Positions 7,316-15,375 of a DNA stretch of 28,142 bases are shown here, one piece after another. Every line of letters begins with the position of its first letter. Position 1 is the stretch's first letter. Under the pieces are notes generated by a model. The model had not been told where the DNA came from. It ran no database searches and saw nothing but the letters and a program-made list of their open reading frames with translations. A program made the position numbers and the translations under genes. The stretch is from Candidatus Dormiibacterota bacterium (lineage in GTDB: Bacteria; Chloroflexota; Dormibacteria; Aeolococcales; Aeolococcaceae): contig JAFALX010000249.1 in assembly GCA_019234035.1 (NCBI GenBank), positions 1 through 28,142 of the forward strand, given 5' to 3'.

Positions 7316-8898
7316 GAGCGCGCCTCGCCGCCGCGGCGTTCCTCGCGCCGGCGGTGGCACTCGCAGCCGCGCCAGGCGCGCGGACCGCGGCGGCGGCCAC
7401 GGCGCAGCCCATCCCCTTCGACGCGTACATCGCCGACGGCGACGCGTCCTGCCTCGAGCTGAACGTCAACATCGCCGGCTACAGCTTCACCGTCGAGCCC
7501 GACGTGCGCATGCCCCGGGCGTCGTCGACCATCAGCGAGGGTGAGTCCGCGGCGCTGGCGGCGCCGATCGATCCCGGGGACTCCGTCGACACGCTGGGCG
7601 GCCTGCTCGTCCCGCGGGAGGAAGGCCAGGTCGCGAGCGGCCTCGACTCCGCCAGCGCCAACATCCCGATCCCGATCCCGGGCGACCCGGGCAGCTCGGT
7701 GGTCCAAGCGTTGAACCCGATCAACCCCGCGCTCGAGTACCCGATCGAGCACGCCAGCGCTACCTACCCCCAGCCGGGGTCGACCGCCGCGCAGGAGTCG
7801 ACCTATCTCGGCGCGAGCAACGTCGCCGCCGCCGACCCCACCGGGCTGCTCAGCCTGGACGGCACCGCCGGGAACGCCAAGGCGGACGCGCAGTCCGCCA
7901 CCGCGGACGCAGGCGCGGGCGCCGCGCTGTCCGTGTCCCTTCTCGGTCTCAGCGTCGGTCGCTTCTCCGCCCACTCGGCGTCGCAGGTCGGGCAGAGCAC
8001 CGTCAGCGACGACGTCTCCTGCACGCTCGGCAATGTCGACCTCAGGCCGCCCGGCACGGGCTACTCGCTGCACATCGGGTCGCTGACGGCCACGCTGCAC
8101 AGCGAGCGCAGCAACAAGGGGCACAAGGCGACCTCCACGCCCTCGCTGGAGATCTCCGGCATGAGCGTCACCCAGACGAGCGGCGGCACGACGACCACCA
8201 GCAATCTCAGCCCGGCGGGCAACACCGTCACCGTGCCCGCCTCCCTAAGCAGCGTGGCATTGCCCCAACCACCGAATCTCCTGCCACTGCCGGCGCCGGT
8301 CCCGGCGTCGATCGAGTCGCTCGGGCTGACCGGGACGACCTCGGGCAGCGCGCTGAGCTCGCAGAACAACGAGGTGACGAGCTCGATGATCGCGGCCACG
8401 CTGACCATGCGGACCACGGCCCCGGTGCCGACGTCGATTCCCACCGGGCCGCCTGCCTGCTTGACGAATCCACAGCAGATCGCGCAGTGCCTGCCGTCGC
8501 TCGTCCCGGCGGGCGGCGGGTTGCCGATCACCTCGGCACCGGCCACCTACACGCTGTCACTGGCGAGCCTCGACAGCCGCGCATACGGCTTCATCTCGTC
8601 CTCCGCGTCGACCGGCTTCTCGGTGCCGGGCGGCGGCGCGACCTCGTCGCCGTTGGGCAGCCCGGGGTCGAGCGGATCAGCCGCCACCGGGACCGGGCGC
8701 CCCGGCACGCCGGGCACCAAGCCGGTGTCGGCGACGCTGACCGTGGCCGGCACGGCCGCGACGATCCGCTGGACCGTCGTCGCGCTCGCGGGGCTGCTCG
8801 AGGCGTTGCTCCTGGCGGCGCTGTTCATGCGGCGTCGTTCTGCAGCGCGTGGCGGCGGGACGCCGCCGTCGCCTGACCGCTACGTCGACATGCCCTGA
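7312..8898 (+). CDS. Unrecognised exported, membrane-anchored protein in the transporter operon
   Basis: I do not recognise this 528-residue protein. It starts at a GTG overlapping the livF stop (GTGA). The N-terminus is a typical export signal: two Arg, a hydrophobic core of Ala/Leu/Phe/Val, and likely cleavage after the Ala-rich stretch near residue 25-30. The body is rich in Ser, Thr, Gly, Ala and Pro with short beta-like repeats and only four Cys. A Gly/Ser/Pro/Thr linker (about 440-475) precedes one transmembrane helix near 484-506 and a basic stop-transfer tail (RRRSAARGGG), i.e. a type I topology with the bulk outside the cell. Being coupled on both sides (livF stop/start and livK stop/start overlaps), it is probably made with the transporter and may work at the cell surface with the binding protein. 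No enzymatic motif is visible. Confidence 0.8.
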   Translation: MRARLAAAAFLAPAVALAAAPGARTAAAATAQPIPFDAYIADGDASCLELNVNIAGYSFTVEPDVRMPRASSTISEGESAALAAPIDPGDSVDTLGGLLVPREEGQVASGLDSASANIPIPIPGDPGSSVVQALNPINPALEYPIEHASATYPQPGSTAAQESTYLGASNVAAADPTGLLSLDGTAGNAKADAQSATADAGAGAALSVSLLGLSVGRFSAHSASQVGQSTVSDDVSCTLGNVDLRPPGTGYSLHIGSLTATLHSERSNKGHKATSTPSLEISGMSVTQTSGGTTTTSNLSPAGNTVTVPASLSSVALPQPPNLLPLPAPVPASIESLGLTGTTSGSALSSQNNEVTSSMIAATLTMRTTAPVPTSIPTGPPACLTNPQQIAQCLPSLVPAGGGLPITSAPATYTLSLASLDSRAYGFISSSASTGFSVPGGGATSSPLGSPGSSGSAATGTGRPGTPGTKPVSATLTVAGTAATIRWTVVALAGLLEALLLAALFMRRRSAARGGGTPPSPDRYVDMP

Positions 8899-10295
8899 TG
8901 CACCGCTCGGATCGCACCTTCACGCTCATGCTTGCGGCCGCCATCGCCGGGACGGCGCTGATCAGCGCGGTGATGGTGGCGGGGATGTACGTGCCCGGAA
9001 CGAAGGCATCGAAGCACGTGATCCAGGTCAGCGCCGGCAGCGCCGGAACCGCCGGAAGCACCGCGCCGCCGGCGGCGAGCGCGACGCCGGGCGGCGGGCC
9101 CTCTGCCGGCAGCGGCGGCAATGGCGGCGGCCCCGGGGTCCCGCCGTCGTCGAGCCTCACTCGTCAGGCGTGCCAGAACGGCGTGGTGCACCTGGGCTCG
9201 ATCATCACGCAGACCGGTCCCGGTCGCTCCATCACCATGGCGCACGCGCTGATCGCCTGGGAGAAATCGGTCAACGCGCAGGGCGGCATCAACGGATGCA
9301 GGATCGACATCGACGGCGGCAACATCCTCGACGACCAGGGCAATCCCGACCTCGGCGCGTCGCAGTACCGCCAGCTCTGGGACGACGACAAGGTCTTCGC
9401 GTTCGTCGGCGAATGCGCGCCGCTCACCGACGAGCAGATGGTGCCGTACGTTCAGCAGAACAGCGTGCCCCTCGTGGGCGAGTGTCAGTCGGCGACGACG
9501 GCGTACTCGCCTCCCGGCGGCAGCGGCTGCTTCTGCATCTGGGTGGGCGGACCGACGCCGACGCAGAACGGCCGGCTCGGCGCGGAGCTCATGGAGCGCG
9601 TGCAGAGCTGGCCGGCATCGGGCGGGCAGGTGGCGCTCGTCTGCCTCAACGACCCGACGACGATCCAGGACTGCCAGGGTGCTGCCGCCGCGTACGGCGG
9701 CGGTGCGCTGTGGAACGGCGGCCCGCAGATGGAGCAGGTCTACGACAACAACTACGGCCAGCTCATCGCGCAGTGGCAGGCGGCGAACATCACACACGTG
9801 CATCTCGTGCTCGACCCGGGCAGCCTGGATCGCTTCCTGCAGGCGGCCAACGACGCCGGATACAAGCCGCAGATGTTCAACAACCTCGTCATCGACACCG
9901 GCACGGCGGGCAGCGGTGGCTACCCGAATGCGAACGGCATGTACATCGGCACGCCGTGGACCCCGCTGGATCAGAACACACCGGGCATGCAGCGGCTGCG
10001 TGCGGCGATGTCGACGTACTACCCCGACGACACCATCGATCTGTACGCGCAGACGGCGTGGATCTCCTGTCTCATCTTCGAGCACTCCCTCGAGCAGATG
10101 GGCTCGAACGTCACGCAGGCGAACCTGATCAACACGCTGAACAGCATTCGCGGCTGGGACAGCGGGCTCGGCCCGGTCGAGAGCTACTCACCGACGAACC
10201 ACGTCGGGCCGCTGGAGTCGGCGTTGATGCAGCTCCAGGGTGCGGGCACGTCCGGCTGGAAGCTCGTCACTGTGCACGGCGCGATCGCCGGGTAG
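8898..10295 (+). CDS. livK: LivK-like substrate-binding protein, N-terminally membrane-tethered
   Basis: Extracellular solute-binding protein of the Peripla_BP_6 (leucine/isoleucine/valine-binding) type, 465 residues, delivering ligand to the LivHM permease. After a hydrophobic segment (about residues 8-32) comes a Gly/Ala/Ser/Pro linker to about residue 88, then the binding domain: VVHLGSIITQTGPGRSITMA, GGINGCRIDIDGGNILDD and KVFAFVGECAPLTDEQM match strand and hinge positions of the family. There is no lipobox Cys after the hydrophobic segment, so an uncleaved membrane anchor with a flexible tether is more likely than a lipoprotein. Start ATG 8898 overlaps the previous stop by one base (TGATG). 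It is the last gene of the operon. Ligand not predictable from sequence. Confidence 0.88.
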   Translation: MHRSDRTFTLMLAAAIAGTALISAVMVAGMYVPGTKASKHVIQVSAGSAGTAGSTAPPAASATPGGGPSAGSGGNGGGPGVPPSSSLTRQACQNGVVHLGSIITQTGPGRSITMAHALIAWEKSVNAQGGINGCRIDIDGGNILDDQGNPDLGASQYRQLWDDDKVFAFVGECAPLTDEQMVPYVQQNSVPLVGECQSATTAYSPPGGSGCFCIWVGGPTPTQNGRLGAELMERVQSWPASGGQVALVCLNDPTTIQDCQGAAAAYGGGALWNGGPQMEQVYDNNYGQLIAQWQAANITHVHLVLDPGSLDRFLQAANDAGYKPQMFNNLVIDTGTAGSGGYPNANGMYIGTPWTPLDQNTPGMQRLRAAMSTYYPDDTIDLYAQTAWISCLIFEHSLEQMGSNVTQANLINTLNSIRGWDSGLGPVESYSPTNHVGPLESALMQLQGAGTSGWKLVTVHGAIAG

Positions 10296-10352
10296 CCCTC
10301 GCTGCCCGAGTCTGCCGATCGCAGGACTGGGATTCCGCCGGTACATCATGCC

Positions 10353-10358
10353 TACGAT
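10353..10358 (+). promoter_or_regulatory. Candidate -10 box for a leaderless transcript
   Basis: TACGAT lies eight bases before the GTG start of the AI-2E-family gene, the position expected for a -10 element giving a transcript that begins at or next to the start codon. No ribosome binding site precedes that GTG, which fits leaderless translation. No good -35 is visible. Confidence 0.3.
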
Positions 10359-10366
10359 CGGATGGC

Positions 10367-11635
10367 GTGACACCCCGAGTCAGCGAGCGCGCGGGCGCGC
10401 GCGCCGCCGCCGAGAACGAACCGAAACCCGATGCCGCAGCACACGTCCAACGGTTGGACCGTGAGCGCGCTGCGCGCGACGAGTTCTGGCGATGGGGACG
10501 CATCGTCTTCGCGCTGGCATCGGTCTTCCTCGTGGTGCAGCTCCTGCACATGGTGCAGGGCGTGGTCGACGCGGTGCTGCGCGTCCTCCTGCTGCTCGTC
10601 TTCGGCGGTCTCGTCGCGCTCGTCCTGCTGCCGCTGGAGCGGCTCCTCGTGCGCCGGATGCCGCCGACACCGGCTGCGCTGCTGTCCCTGCTGGCCGCTG
10701 TCGTCGCAGCCGGAGCCGTCGGGTACGCGATCTCGCAGGGGGTGATCGGAGAGGCGCAACAGCTGTCGCACAACCTTCCCCAGCTGGAGAAGCCCTTCCA
10801 GGAGCTGCAGCGATTCCTCTCCCAGCACGGCATCGACGTCGGCATCGGGTCGCTCGCCTCGAGCCTCGGCATCCAGGCCTCGCCGGGGAACATCGGCTCG
10901 GCGATCGTCTCCGCGCTGTCGTTCACCGTGGAGCTGGCCGTTGACGCCGTCATCGTCATCGTGGCGGCGTTCTGGCTGCTGCGTGATCGAGTGCGGCTGC
11001 GACACGGCGCGGTGAGGGTGCTGCCGGCGCGCTGGCGGGTGGAGACGGAGTTCGCGTTCGAAGCGTTCGCCACAGTCTTTGGCGGTTACCTGCGGGGGCA
11101 ACTGCTGCTGGCGGCGCTGGTGGGGCTGCTGGCCCTCGCGGGGAGTGCGCTGATCGGCGTGCCATTCCCGTTCCTCGTCGGGTTCGCCGCCGGCGTGTTC
11201 GAGCTCATCCCGCTTGCCGGCCCGTTCATCGGCGGCGGCGTCGCGGTGCTCTTCGCGCTGACGCGGTCGCCGGGCGTGGCGCTGGCGACGATCGGGCTGT
11301 TCGCCGTGATCCACATCGTTGAGGGATACGTCGTCGCGCCGCGGGTGCAGGGGCGATTCGTGCGGCTGCATCCGCTGGTCAGCCTCCTGGCACTCGTCGC
11401 GGGCGTGTACGCCGGCGGTTTCCTCGGCGCATTCTTCGCGGTGCCGGTCGCCAGCCTTGCGGCCGTGCTCCTCCGCGCGCGCCTCTCGGACCTGCGCGAG
11501 GCGGAGCCTGAGCTGTTCGCGATGACCGCCGACGACCGCGAGCTCGTCAGCCGGCGACGCAACCTGCTTCGCGAGTACCGGGGGAACCTCGTGGCAAGGC
11601 TCAAGAGCGCGGTTCAGCGCCTCGTGCGCTCGTGA
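10367..11635 (+). CDS. AI-2E/PerM family membrane permease
   Basis: Multi-pass membrane protein (422 residues) of the AI-2E transporter/PerM family, whose members export autoinducer-2 or other small solutes, or exchange Na+/H+. After a soluble N-terminal stretch of about 45 residues come paired helices (IVFALASVFLVVQLLHM, VLRVLLLLVFGGLVALVLLP), a large soluble loop (about 130-180) and the C-terminal helix cluster. The family hallmarks are FGGYLRGQLLLAALVG, VPFPFLVGFAAGVFELIPLAGPFIGG and VVAPRVQGRFVRLHPLVSLLALVAG. The GTG at 10367 is preferred, because upstream in-frame sequence overlaps livK and has no homology; there is a TACGAT eight bases before it and no ribosome binding site. Substrate unknown. 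It is separated from the transporter operon by 71 bases and appears to be its own unit. Confidence 0.88.
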   Translation: MTPRVSERAGARAAAENEPKPDAAAHVQRLDRERAARDEFWRWGRIVFALASVFLVVQLLHMVQGVVDAVLRVLLLLVFGGLVALVLLPLERLLVRRMPPTPAALLSLLAAVVAAGAVGYAISQGVIGEAQQLSHNLPQLEKPFQELQRFLSQHGIDVGIGSLASSLGIQASPGNIGSAIVSALSFTVELAVDAVIVIVAAFWLLRDRVRLRHGAVRVLPARWRVETEFAFEAFATVFGGYLRGQLLLAALVGLLALAGSALIGVPFPFLVGFAAGVFELIPLAGPFIGGGVAVLFALTRSPGVALATIGLFAVIHIVEGYVVAPRVQGRFVRLHPLVSLLALVAGVYAGGFLGAFFAVPVASLAAVLLRARLSDLREAEPELFAMTADDRELVSRRRNLLREYRGNLVARLKSAVQRLVRS

Positions 11636-11656
11636 CCGCCGCCACGACGATTTCTG

Positions 11657-11662
11657 TGTAAT
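11657..11662 (+). promoter_or_regulatory. Candidate -10 box upstream of the RHH-like gene
   Basis: TGTAAT, with a TG dinucleotide just upstream, lies ten bases before the ATG at 11673 in an unusually AT-rich 20-base patch. It would give a transcript with a leader of only a few bases. No ribosome binding site is visible before this ATG. No convincing -35. Confidence 0.3.
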
Positions 11663-11672
11663 CATGTAATCC

Positions 11673-12212
11673 ATGCAAGCTAAGGCCTCCCCGCCCACCC
11701 TGACCGACGCAGAGCTGACCGGCTGGTTCGCCGGACGGCTCCCCGACAAGCTGTTCGCCGGCGCCCCGACGATCACCACCGATCGCGACGAGATCCTCGT
11801 CGTCGGCACCGTCGACGAACCCGAGGTCCCCGCGGACGCGACCGACGCCACGCGTGCGGCGGCTCGTTCGGCGCGCATCGCGAGGTTCCGGACCGAGACG
11901 CGCGACGCACGCATCCAGGTTGCTCGCGATGCCGAGCGCCTCTTCGGGCGCAAGGTCTCCTGGGGGGCGCGCTGCGGCGACACCGAGGAGCTCTTCACCA
12001 CCCTCGGCGTGCCCGTCATGACGCGGCTACGCCTCCAGGACCGCGGCACGCTGGACACGCTGATCGACGCGGGCGTGGCCCGCAGCCGCAGCGAGGCGCT
12101 CGCCTGGTGCGTGCGGCTCGTGGCGCAACATCAATCGGATTGGATCGCCAGCCTGCGTGCAGCGCTGACCGATGTGGAGAAGGTCCGTGGCGAAGGACCA
12201 GACGTCGGTTGA
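11673..12212 (+). CDS. Conserved protein of unknown function with RHH-like C-terminal region
   Basis: A 179-residue soluble protein. I recall similar sequences in high-GC actinobacterial-type genomes, annotated hypothetical, but have no named family. The N-terminal part (WFAGRLPDKLFAG, then DRDEILVVGTVDEP) is followed by a charged helical stretch (about 60-95), the block GRKVSWGARCGDTEELFTT (92-110), and a C-terminal segment 115-150, VMTRLRLQDRGTLDTLIDAG then VARSRSEALAWCVRLV, shaped like a strand-helix-helix RHH unit. It has no signal peptide or membrane helix. Its last 26 bases overlap the HtrA-like gene start, so the two are probably translationally coupled. A DNA-binding or regulatory role is possible but unproven. 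Confidence 0.75.
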   Translation: MQAKASPPTLTDAELTGWFAGRLPDKLFAGAPTITTDRDEILVVGTVDEPEVPADATDATRAAARSARIARFRTETRDARIQVARDAERLFGRKVSWGARCGDTEELFTTLGVPVMTRLRLQDRGTLDTLIDAGVARSRSEALAWCVRLVAQHQSDWIASLRAALTDVEKVRGEGPDVG

Positions 12213-13155
12213 CGCCGAGCTCCTCGATTCGTATTCCCGAACACTGATCGACGTCGCCGAGCGGGTCTCGGCATCGGTCGCGGCTGTGACTGTCATCGCG
12301 CGGGGTCGTGATGGCAGCCGCCGCGGCGCCGGCAGCGGCTCGGCCGTCGCTCTCAGCGCCGACGGCTACCTGGTCACGTCTGCGCACGTGGTCGCCCAGG
12401 GCGGCGAGGGCAACGTGCAGCTGGCCGACGGCACCGACCTGGACTTTCGCGTCCAGGGCCGAGATCCACTGTCCGATCTCGCGGTGCTCCGTACCGAGGG
12501 CGGCGGGCTCCGCCCGGCTCAGCTGGGCGACGCCGACACGCTGCGCCCGGGCCAGCTCGTGGTCGCGGTGGGCAACCCGCTCGGATTCACGGGCAGCGTC
12601 ACCGCCGGCGTGGTCAGCGCGCTCGGTCGCTCTCTGCCGACTCGCAACGGCCAGCAGGTTCGCGTCATCGATGACGTCATCCAGACCGACGCGGCCCTGA
12701 ACCCCGGCAACTCCGGCGGTGCGCTCGCCGACAGCCGCGCGCGCGTGATCGGCATCAACACCGCCGTCGCCGGCGTCGGCCTCGGGTTGGCGGTCCCCGT
12801 CAACGAGACCACCCAACGGATCATCGGCGCGCTGGTGCGCGACGGACGGGTGCGCCGTGCCCACCTCGGGGTCGCCGGCGCAGCCCGGCCGCTGCCGCCG
12901 CGCTGGGCCGAGGAGCTCGGCCGGCGCAACGGCCTGACCGTCATGGAGGTGGTGCCCGGCAGCCCGGCCGAGACCGCGGGCCTCCGCCGCGACGACGTCG
13001 TGGTCGAGGTCGAGGGACGCGCGATCACGCGACCGCACGACCTGCAGCGGCTGATGGTCGACCGCGCCATCGATCGCTTCATGGTGCTGCGCGTCCTGCG
13101 CAACGGCCGGATGCAAACGCTGACCGCGATCCCCAACGAGCTGAAGGCCGCGTAG
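12187..13155 (+). CDS. HtrA/DegP-like serine protease with one PDZ domain, no export signal
   Basis: Trypsin-fold protease of the HtrA family, which degrades or refolds damaged proteins. The catalytic triad is present: H67 in TSAHVV, D97 in SDLAVL, S176 in NPGNSGGAL. One PDZ domain follows (about 225-315; NGLTVMEVVPGSPAETAGLR is its ligand-loop and strand region). The GTG at 12187 is favoured over the ATG at 12172 because GGAGAAGG (12176-12183) is a good ribosome binding site for it. HtrA proteins normally carry a signal peptide or N-terminal membrane anchor; this 322-residue form begins with a short helical stretch (ELLDSYSRTLIDVAERVSAS) and has neither, so it is predicted cytoplasmic. It overlaps the preceding RHH-like gene and converges with the AraC-type regulator. 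Confidence 0.88.
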   Translation: MAKDQTSVDAELLDSYSRTLIDVAERVSASVAAVTVIARGRDGSRRGAGSGSAVALSADGYLVTSAHVVAQGGEGNVQLADGTDLDFRVQGRDPLSDLAVLRTEGGGLRPAQLGDADTLRPGQLVVAVGNPLGFTGSVTAGVVSALGRSLPTRNGQQVRVIDDVIQTDAALNPGNSGGALADSRARVIGINTAVAGVGLGLAVPVNETTQRIIGALVRDGRVRRAHLGVAGAARPLPPRWAEELGRRNGLTVMEVVPGSPAETAGLRRDDVVVEVEGRAITRPHDLQRLMVDRAIDRFMVLRVLRNGRMQTLTAIPNELKAA

Positions 13156-13161
13156 CTGGAT

Positions 13162-14124
13162 CTAGGACACGGCCGCGACGGGCGCGCGCAGGCCGGTCCG
13201 AAACGATCCCGGCGCGCGCCCGAACTCACGCGCGAACGCCTTCGAGAACGACGAGTCGTTCCGGTACCCGGTGGCGGCAGCGATGTCGAGTAGCGAGAGT
13301 CGCGTGGTCGACAGCAGACCGGCGGCGGCACTCAATCGCAGTCGCATGATGTAGCGCATCGGCGATTCCCCGACACTGCGGCGGAAGCGGCTGATGAACA
13401 CGGTGCGCGTCAGGCCGACCTGCCGGGCCAGGCGGTCGACGGTCCAGTGCGCCGAAAGCTGTTGCCGTACAAGGGAGATCGCCGTCGAGATCTCGGGATC
13501 GTCAGACAACACGGCGAGCGGCAGCACCCCGGCGCGATCGGCGGCGGTCAGCCACGCACGGAGCGCCTGCGCCACGAAGACGTCGGCGATCTTGGCCTGA
13601 ATCGCGCTGGACCCGCGATCCCCCTCCGCAGCCTCGGCCTCGAGGCTGCTCAGCATCGGCGCGAGCCACGTCGACATCGCGACGGAGTCGGCATCCACGC
13701 GCAGGACATCGGGCAACAGGGGCAGAACCCTGTGCTCATCGGCGACCGAGAAGGCGCCGCACAACAGGCGCGTCATCGGGCCGGCGCCGCCATAACTGAT
13801 GCGCGTGCCGCCGTCGACGGAATGTTCGGCGATCAACCGATCGAGCGGCACGGCCCCGGCAGCCGGCTCGTCGCGGATCGCATGGGCGTGACCACGTGGC
13901 AGCAACGCCAGATCCCCGGCACGCAGCAGGATCGGCGCATCGCCGCCGAGCGAGAGCCACCCGGCGCCGGAGAGCACGAGATGGAACTTCGACATCGGCG
14001 CGCCGTCGACACTGAAGCCCCACGGAGCGGTCAGCTCCGAGAGACAGAAGACGCTGGAGCGGACGCTCAACGCGGTCAGCGCGTCGCCGATCGGATCGGA
14101 CCGCTGTGCGCCTACCGGCTCCAC
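13162..14124 (-). CDS. AraC-family transcriptional regulator with cupin sensor domain
   Basis: A 320-residue regulator. The N-terminal half is a cupin_6/AraC-binding-type barrel (SKFHLVLSGAGWLSL, then ILLRAGDLALLPRGHAH), used to sense a small molecule. The C-terminal about 100 residues hold the two helix-turn-helix units of AraC proteins: LARQVGLTRTVFISRFRR and LLDIAAATGYRNDSSFSKAF, with the conserved GESPMRYIMRLRL between them. The GTG at 14124 is chosen because GGAGG lies six bases upstream on this strand; the longer opening to 14178 adds 18 residues with no homology. It is divergent from a YCII/DGPF-domain gene 123 bases away, which is the obvious regulatory target along with its own promoter. 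Effector not predictable. Confidence 0.9.
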   Translation of the reverse strand: MEPVGAQRSDPIGDALTALSVRSSVFCLSELTAPWGFSVDGAPMSKFHLVLSGAGWLSLGGDAPILLRAGDLALLPRGHAHAIRDEPAAGAVPLDRLIAEHSVDGGTRISYGGAGPMTRLLCGAFSVADEHRVLPLLPDVLRVDADSVAMSTWLAPMLSSLEAEAAEGDRGSSAIQAKIADVFVAQALRAWLTAADRAGVLPLAVLSDDPEISTAISLVRQQLSAHWTVDRLARQVGLTRTVFISRFRRSVGESPMRYIMRLRLSAAAGLLSTTRLSLLDIAAATGYRNDSSFSKAFAREFGRAPGSFRTGLRAPVAAVS

Positions 14125-14247
14125 CGACCACCTCCACCATCTGGGACGGCCGATTGGACAAGAAACATGTCCGATCAACCATACGCGCCGGGGCCGAGGG
14201 CAGCAATATCAAGTCCACCCGTCAACGGTCACCGAAGGGAAACCCGA

Positions 14248-14565
14248 ATGCCCAAGTTCCTCATCACCTACCACGGAAGCGAAGGTCCACCGCCGGACCC
14301 GGAGGCGCGCAAGCAGATCGAGGCCGCCTTCATGGCCTGGGCGCATTCGGTGGGGACCGCGCTCGCCGACCCGGGTGCGCCACTCGCGAACTTCAAGACC
14401 GTGTCGTCGTCCGGCGTTGCGGACGGCCAGGCGGGCGGCGTCTTCGGCGGGTACACCATCCTCGACGCTCCCGATGTTGACGCGGCCGCCAAGCTCTGCG
14501 AGACGCATCCGTACGTGAAGCGCGGCGGCGAGCTGCAGGTCAGCCAGTCGGTCGGCCTGGACTGA
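14248..14565 (+). CDS. YCII/DGPF-domain small protein
   Basis: A 105-residue protein of the YCII-related (DGPF) superfamily, a ferredoxin-like alpha+beta dimer fold. Recognisable features are the opening strand MPKFLITYHGSE, the helix of about residues 20-36 (KQIEAAFMAWAHSVG), the GYTILDAPDVDAAAKLCETH block and the final GGELQVSQSV strand. Some relatives have hydrolase-like or dehalogenase-like activity; most are uncharacterised and often sit beside regulators. The ATG at 14248 follows GAAGGGA at a good distance. The divergent AraC-type regulator probably controls it. Confidence 0.8.
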   Translation: MPKFLITYHGSEGPPPDPEARKQIEAAFMAWAHSVGTALADPGAPLANFKTVSSSGVADGQAGGVFGGYTILDAPDVDAAAKLCETHPYVKRGGELQVSQSVGLD

Positions 14566-14590
14566 CGGCTCGCACGCCTCCCGGCAGCAG

Positions 14591-15334
14591 CTAATGATTC
14601 GGCAGCCGGCCGGCAGCGCGTGCCAGCGCGGCGCAGGCCTCGACGAGCGAAGCGTTGTCGGCCGCCACCGAGCCATCCGGCATCACCAAGGTGTCCTCGA
14701 GTCCGACGCGGACGTCGTGACCATGTTCGACCGCTGATGCGATCACCGCCCAGGTGGCGCGACCCGACCCGTGGTGCAGACGCGGGGTCTCCACGAGGCC
14801 GTCGTCGAGGATGAGGTCGATTCTTGACGCCAGCGCGACGGCGGTCTCGGCGCCGTCCGCTGCCTCGACCTCGACCAGCAGCCGGTCACACGCCGCGTCC
14901 AGGCCGCGCTTGACAAACTCGCGCGCGTCGTCTTCGGTCCACACGCCCGCCTCGACGCCGACACCCCGCGCGTTCAAGAGGTCGACGACATCGAGGTAGC
15001 CGTCCTCGCTGAGGTTCACCGACGCGAAGTCGGGGACCGGATCCCAGGCTGCGATGGCCGCCAGCCGGCGTGCTGGATCCGGCTCGATCCACGCGGCGGT
15101 CGTGACTCCGATCCCCAGCTCGGGGCGCGCCGAGCGCATCGCTGCGATCACGGTGCCGACGCTCGCCGGATCGAGCGATTCGCTTCCATCCGCTGCTCGC
15201 GGGTGCACATGGAGCGACGTGGCGCCGGCGGCCGATATACGAGCGGCATCAGCGGCAATGGCGTCCGCTGTCAGCGGCACCGCCGGATGCTCGAGGCGAG
15301 TCCGCGAACCGTTCACACAGCACTGCAGATGCAT
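14591..15334 (-). CDS. Beta-keto acid cleavage enzyme family protein (BKACE, DUF849)
   Basis: BKACE enzymes are zinc-dependent TIM barrels that split beta-keto acids with acetyl-CoA; the founder, Kce, cleaves 3-keto-5-aminohexanoate in lysine fermentation. The 247-residue product shows the metal-binding HxH as SLHVHPRAADG (about residues 40-50), a substrate-side VNLSEDG, and the late RVGLEDT motif with the conserved Glu. It is shorter than the usual 270-310 residues, mainly through tighter loops; both ends look intact. The N-terminus MHLQCCVNGSRTRLEHPAVP aligns with the family's first strand, supporting the ATG at 15334. Substrate unknown. It converges with the YCII gene and is divergent from the radical SAM gene. 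Confidence 0.85.
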   Translation of the reverse strand: MHLQCCVNGSRTRLEHPAVPLTADAIAADAARISAAGATSLHVHPRAADGSESLDPASVGTVIAAMRSARPELGIGVTTAAWIEPDPARRLAAIAAWDPVPDFASVNLSEDGYLDVVDLLNARGVGVEAGVWTEDDAREFVKRGLDAACDRLLVEVEAADGAETAVALASRIDLILDDGLVETPRLHHGSGRATWAVIASAVEHGHDVRVGLEDTLVMPDGSVAADNASLVEACAALARAAGRLPNH

Positions 15335-15375
15335 TCCGCAATGGTCTCAGGCGCGCGCTCTGCTGACACAATCGA

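Noticed and set aside
10352..12058. Long minus-strand open frame of 568 codons opposite the AI-2E-family gene
   Set aside because: Its product is rich in Arg, His, Gln and Glu with no family resemblance, and the opposite strand has a clear membrane protein. High GC makes long antisense frames common.
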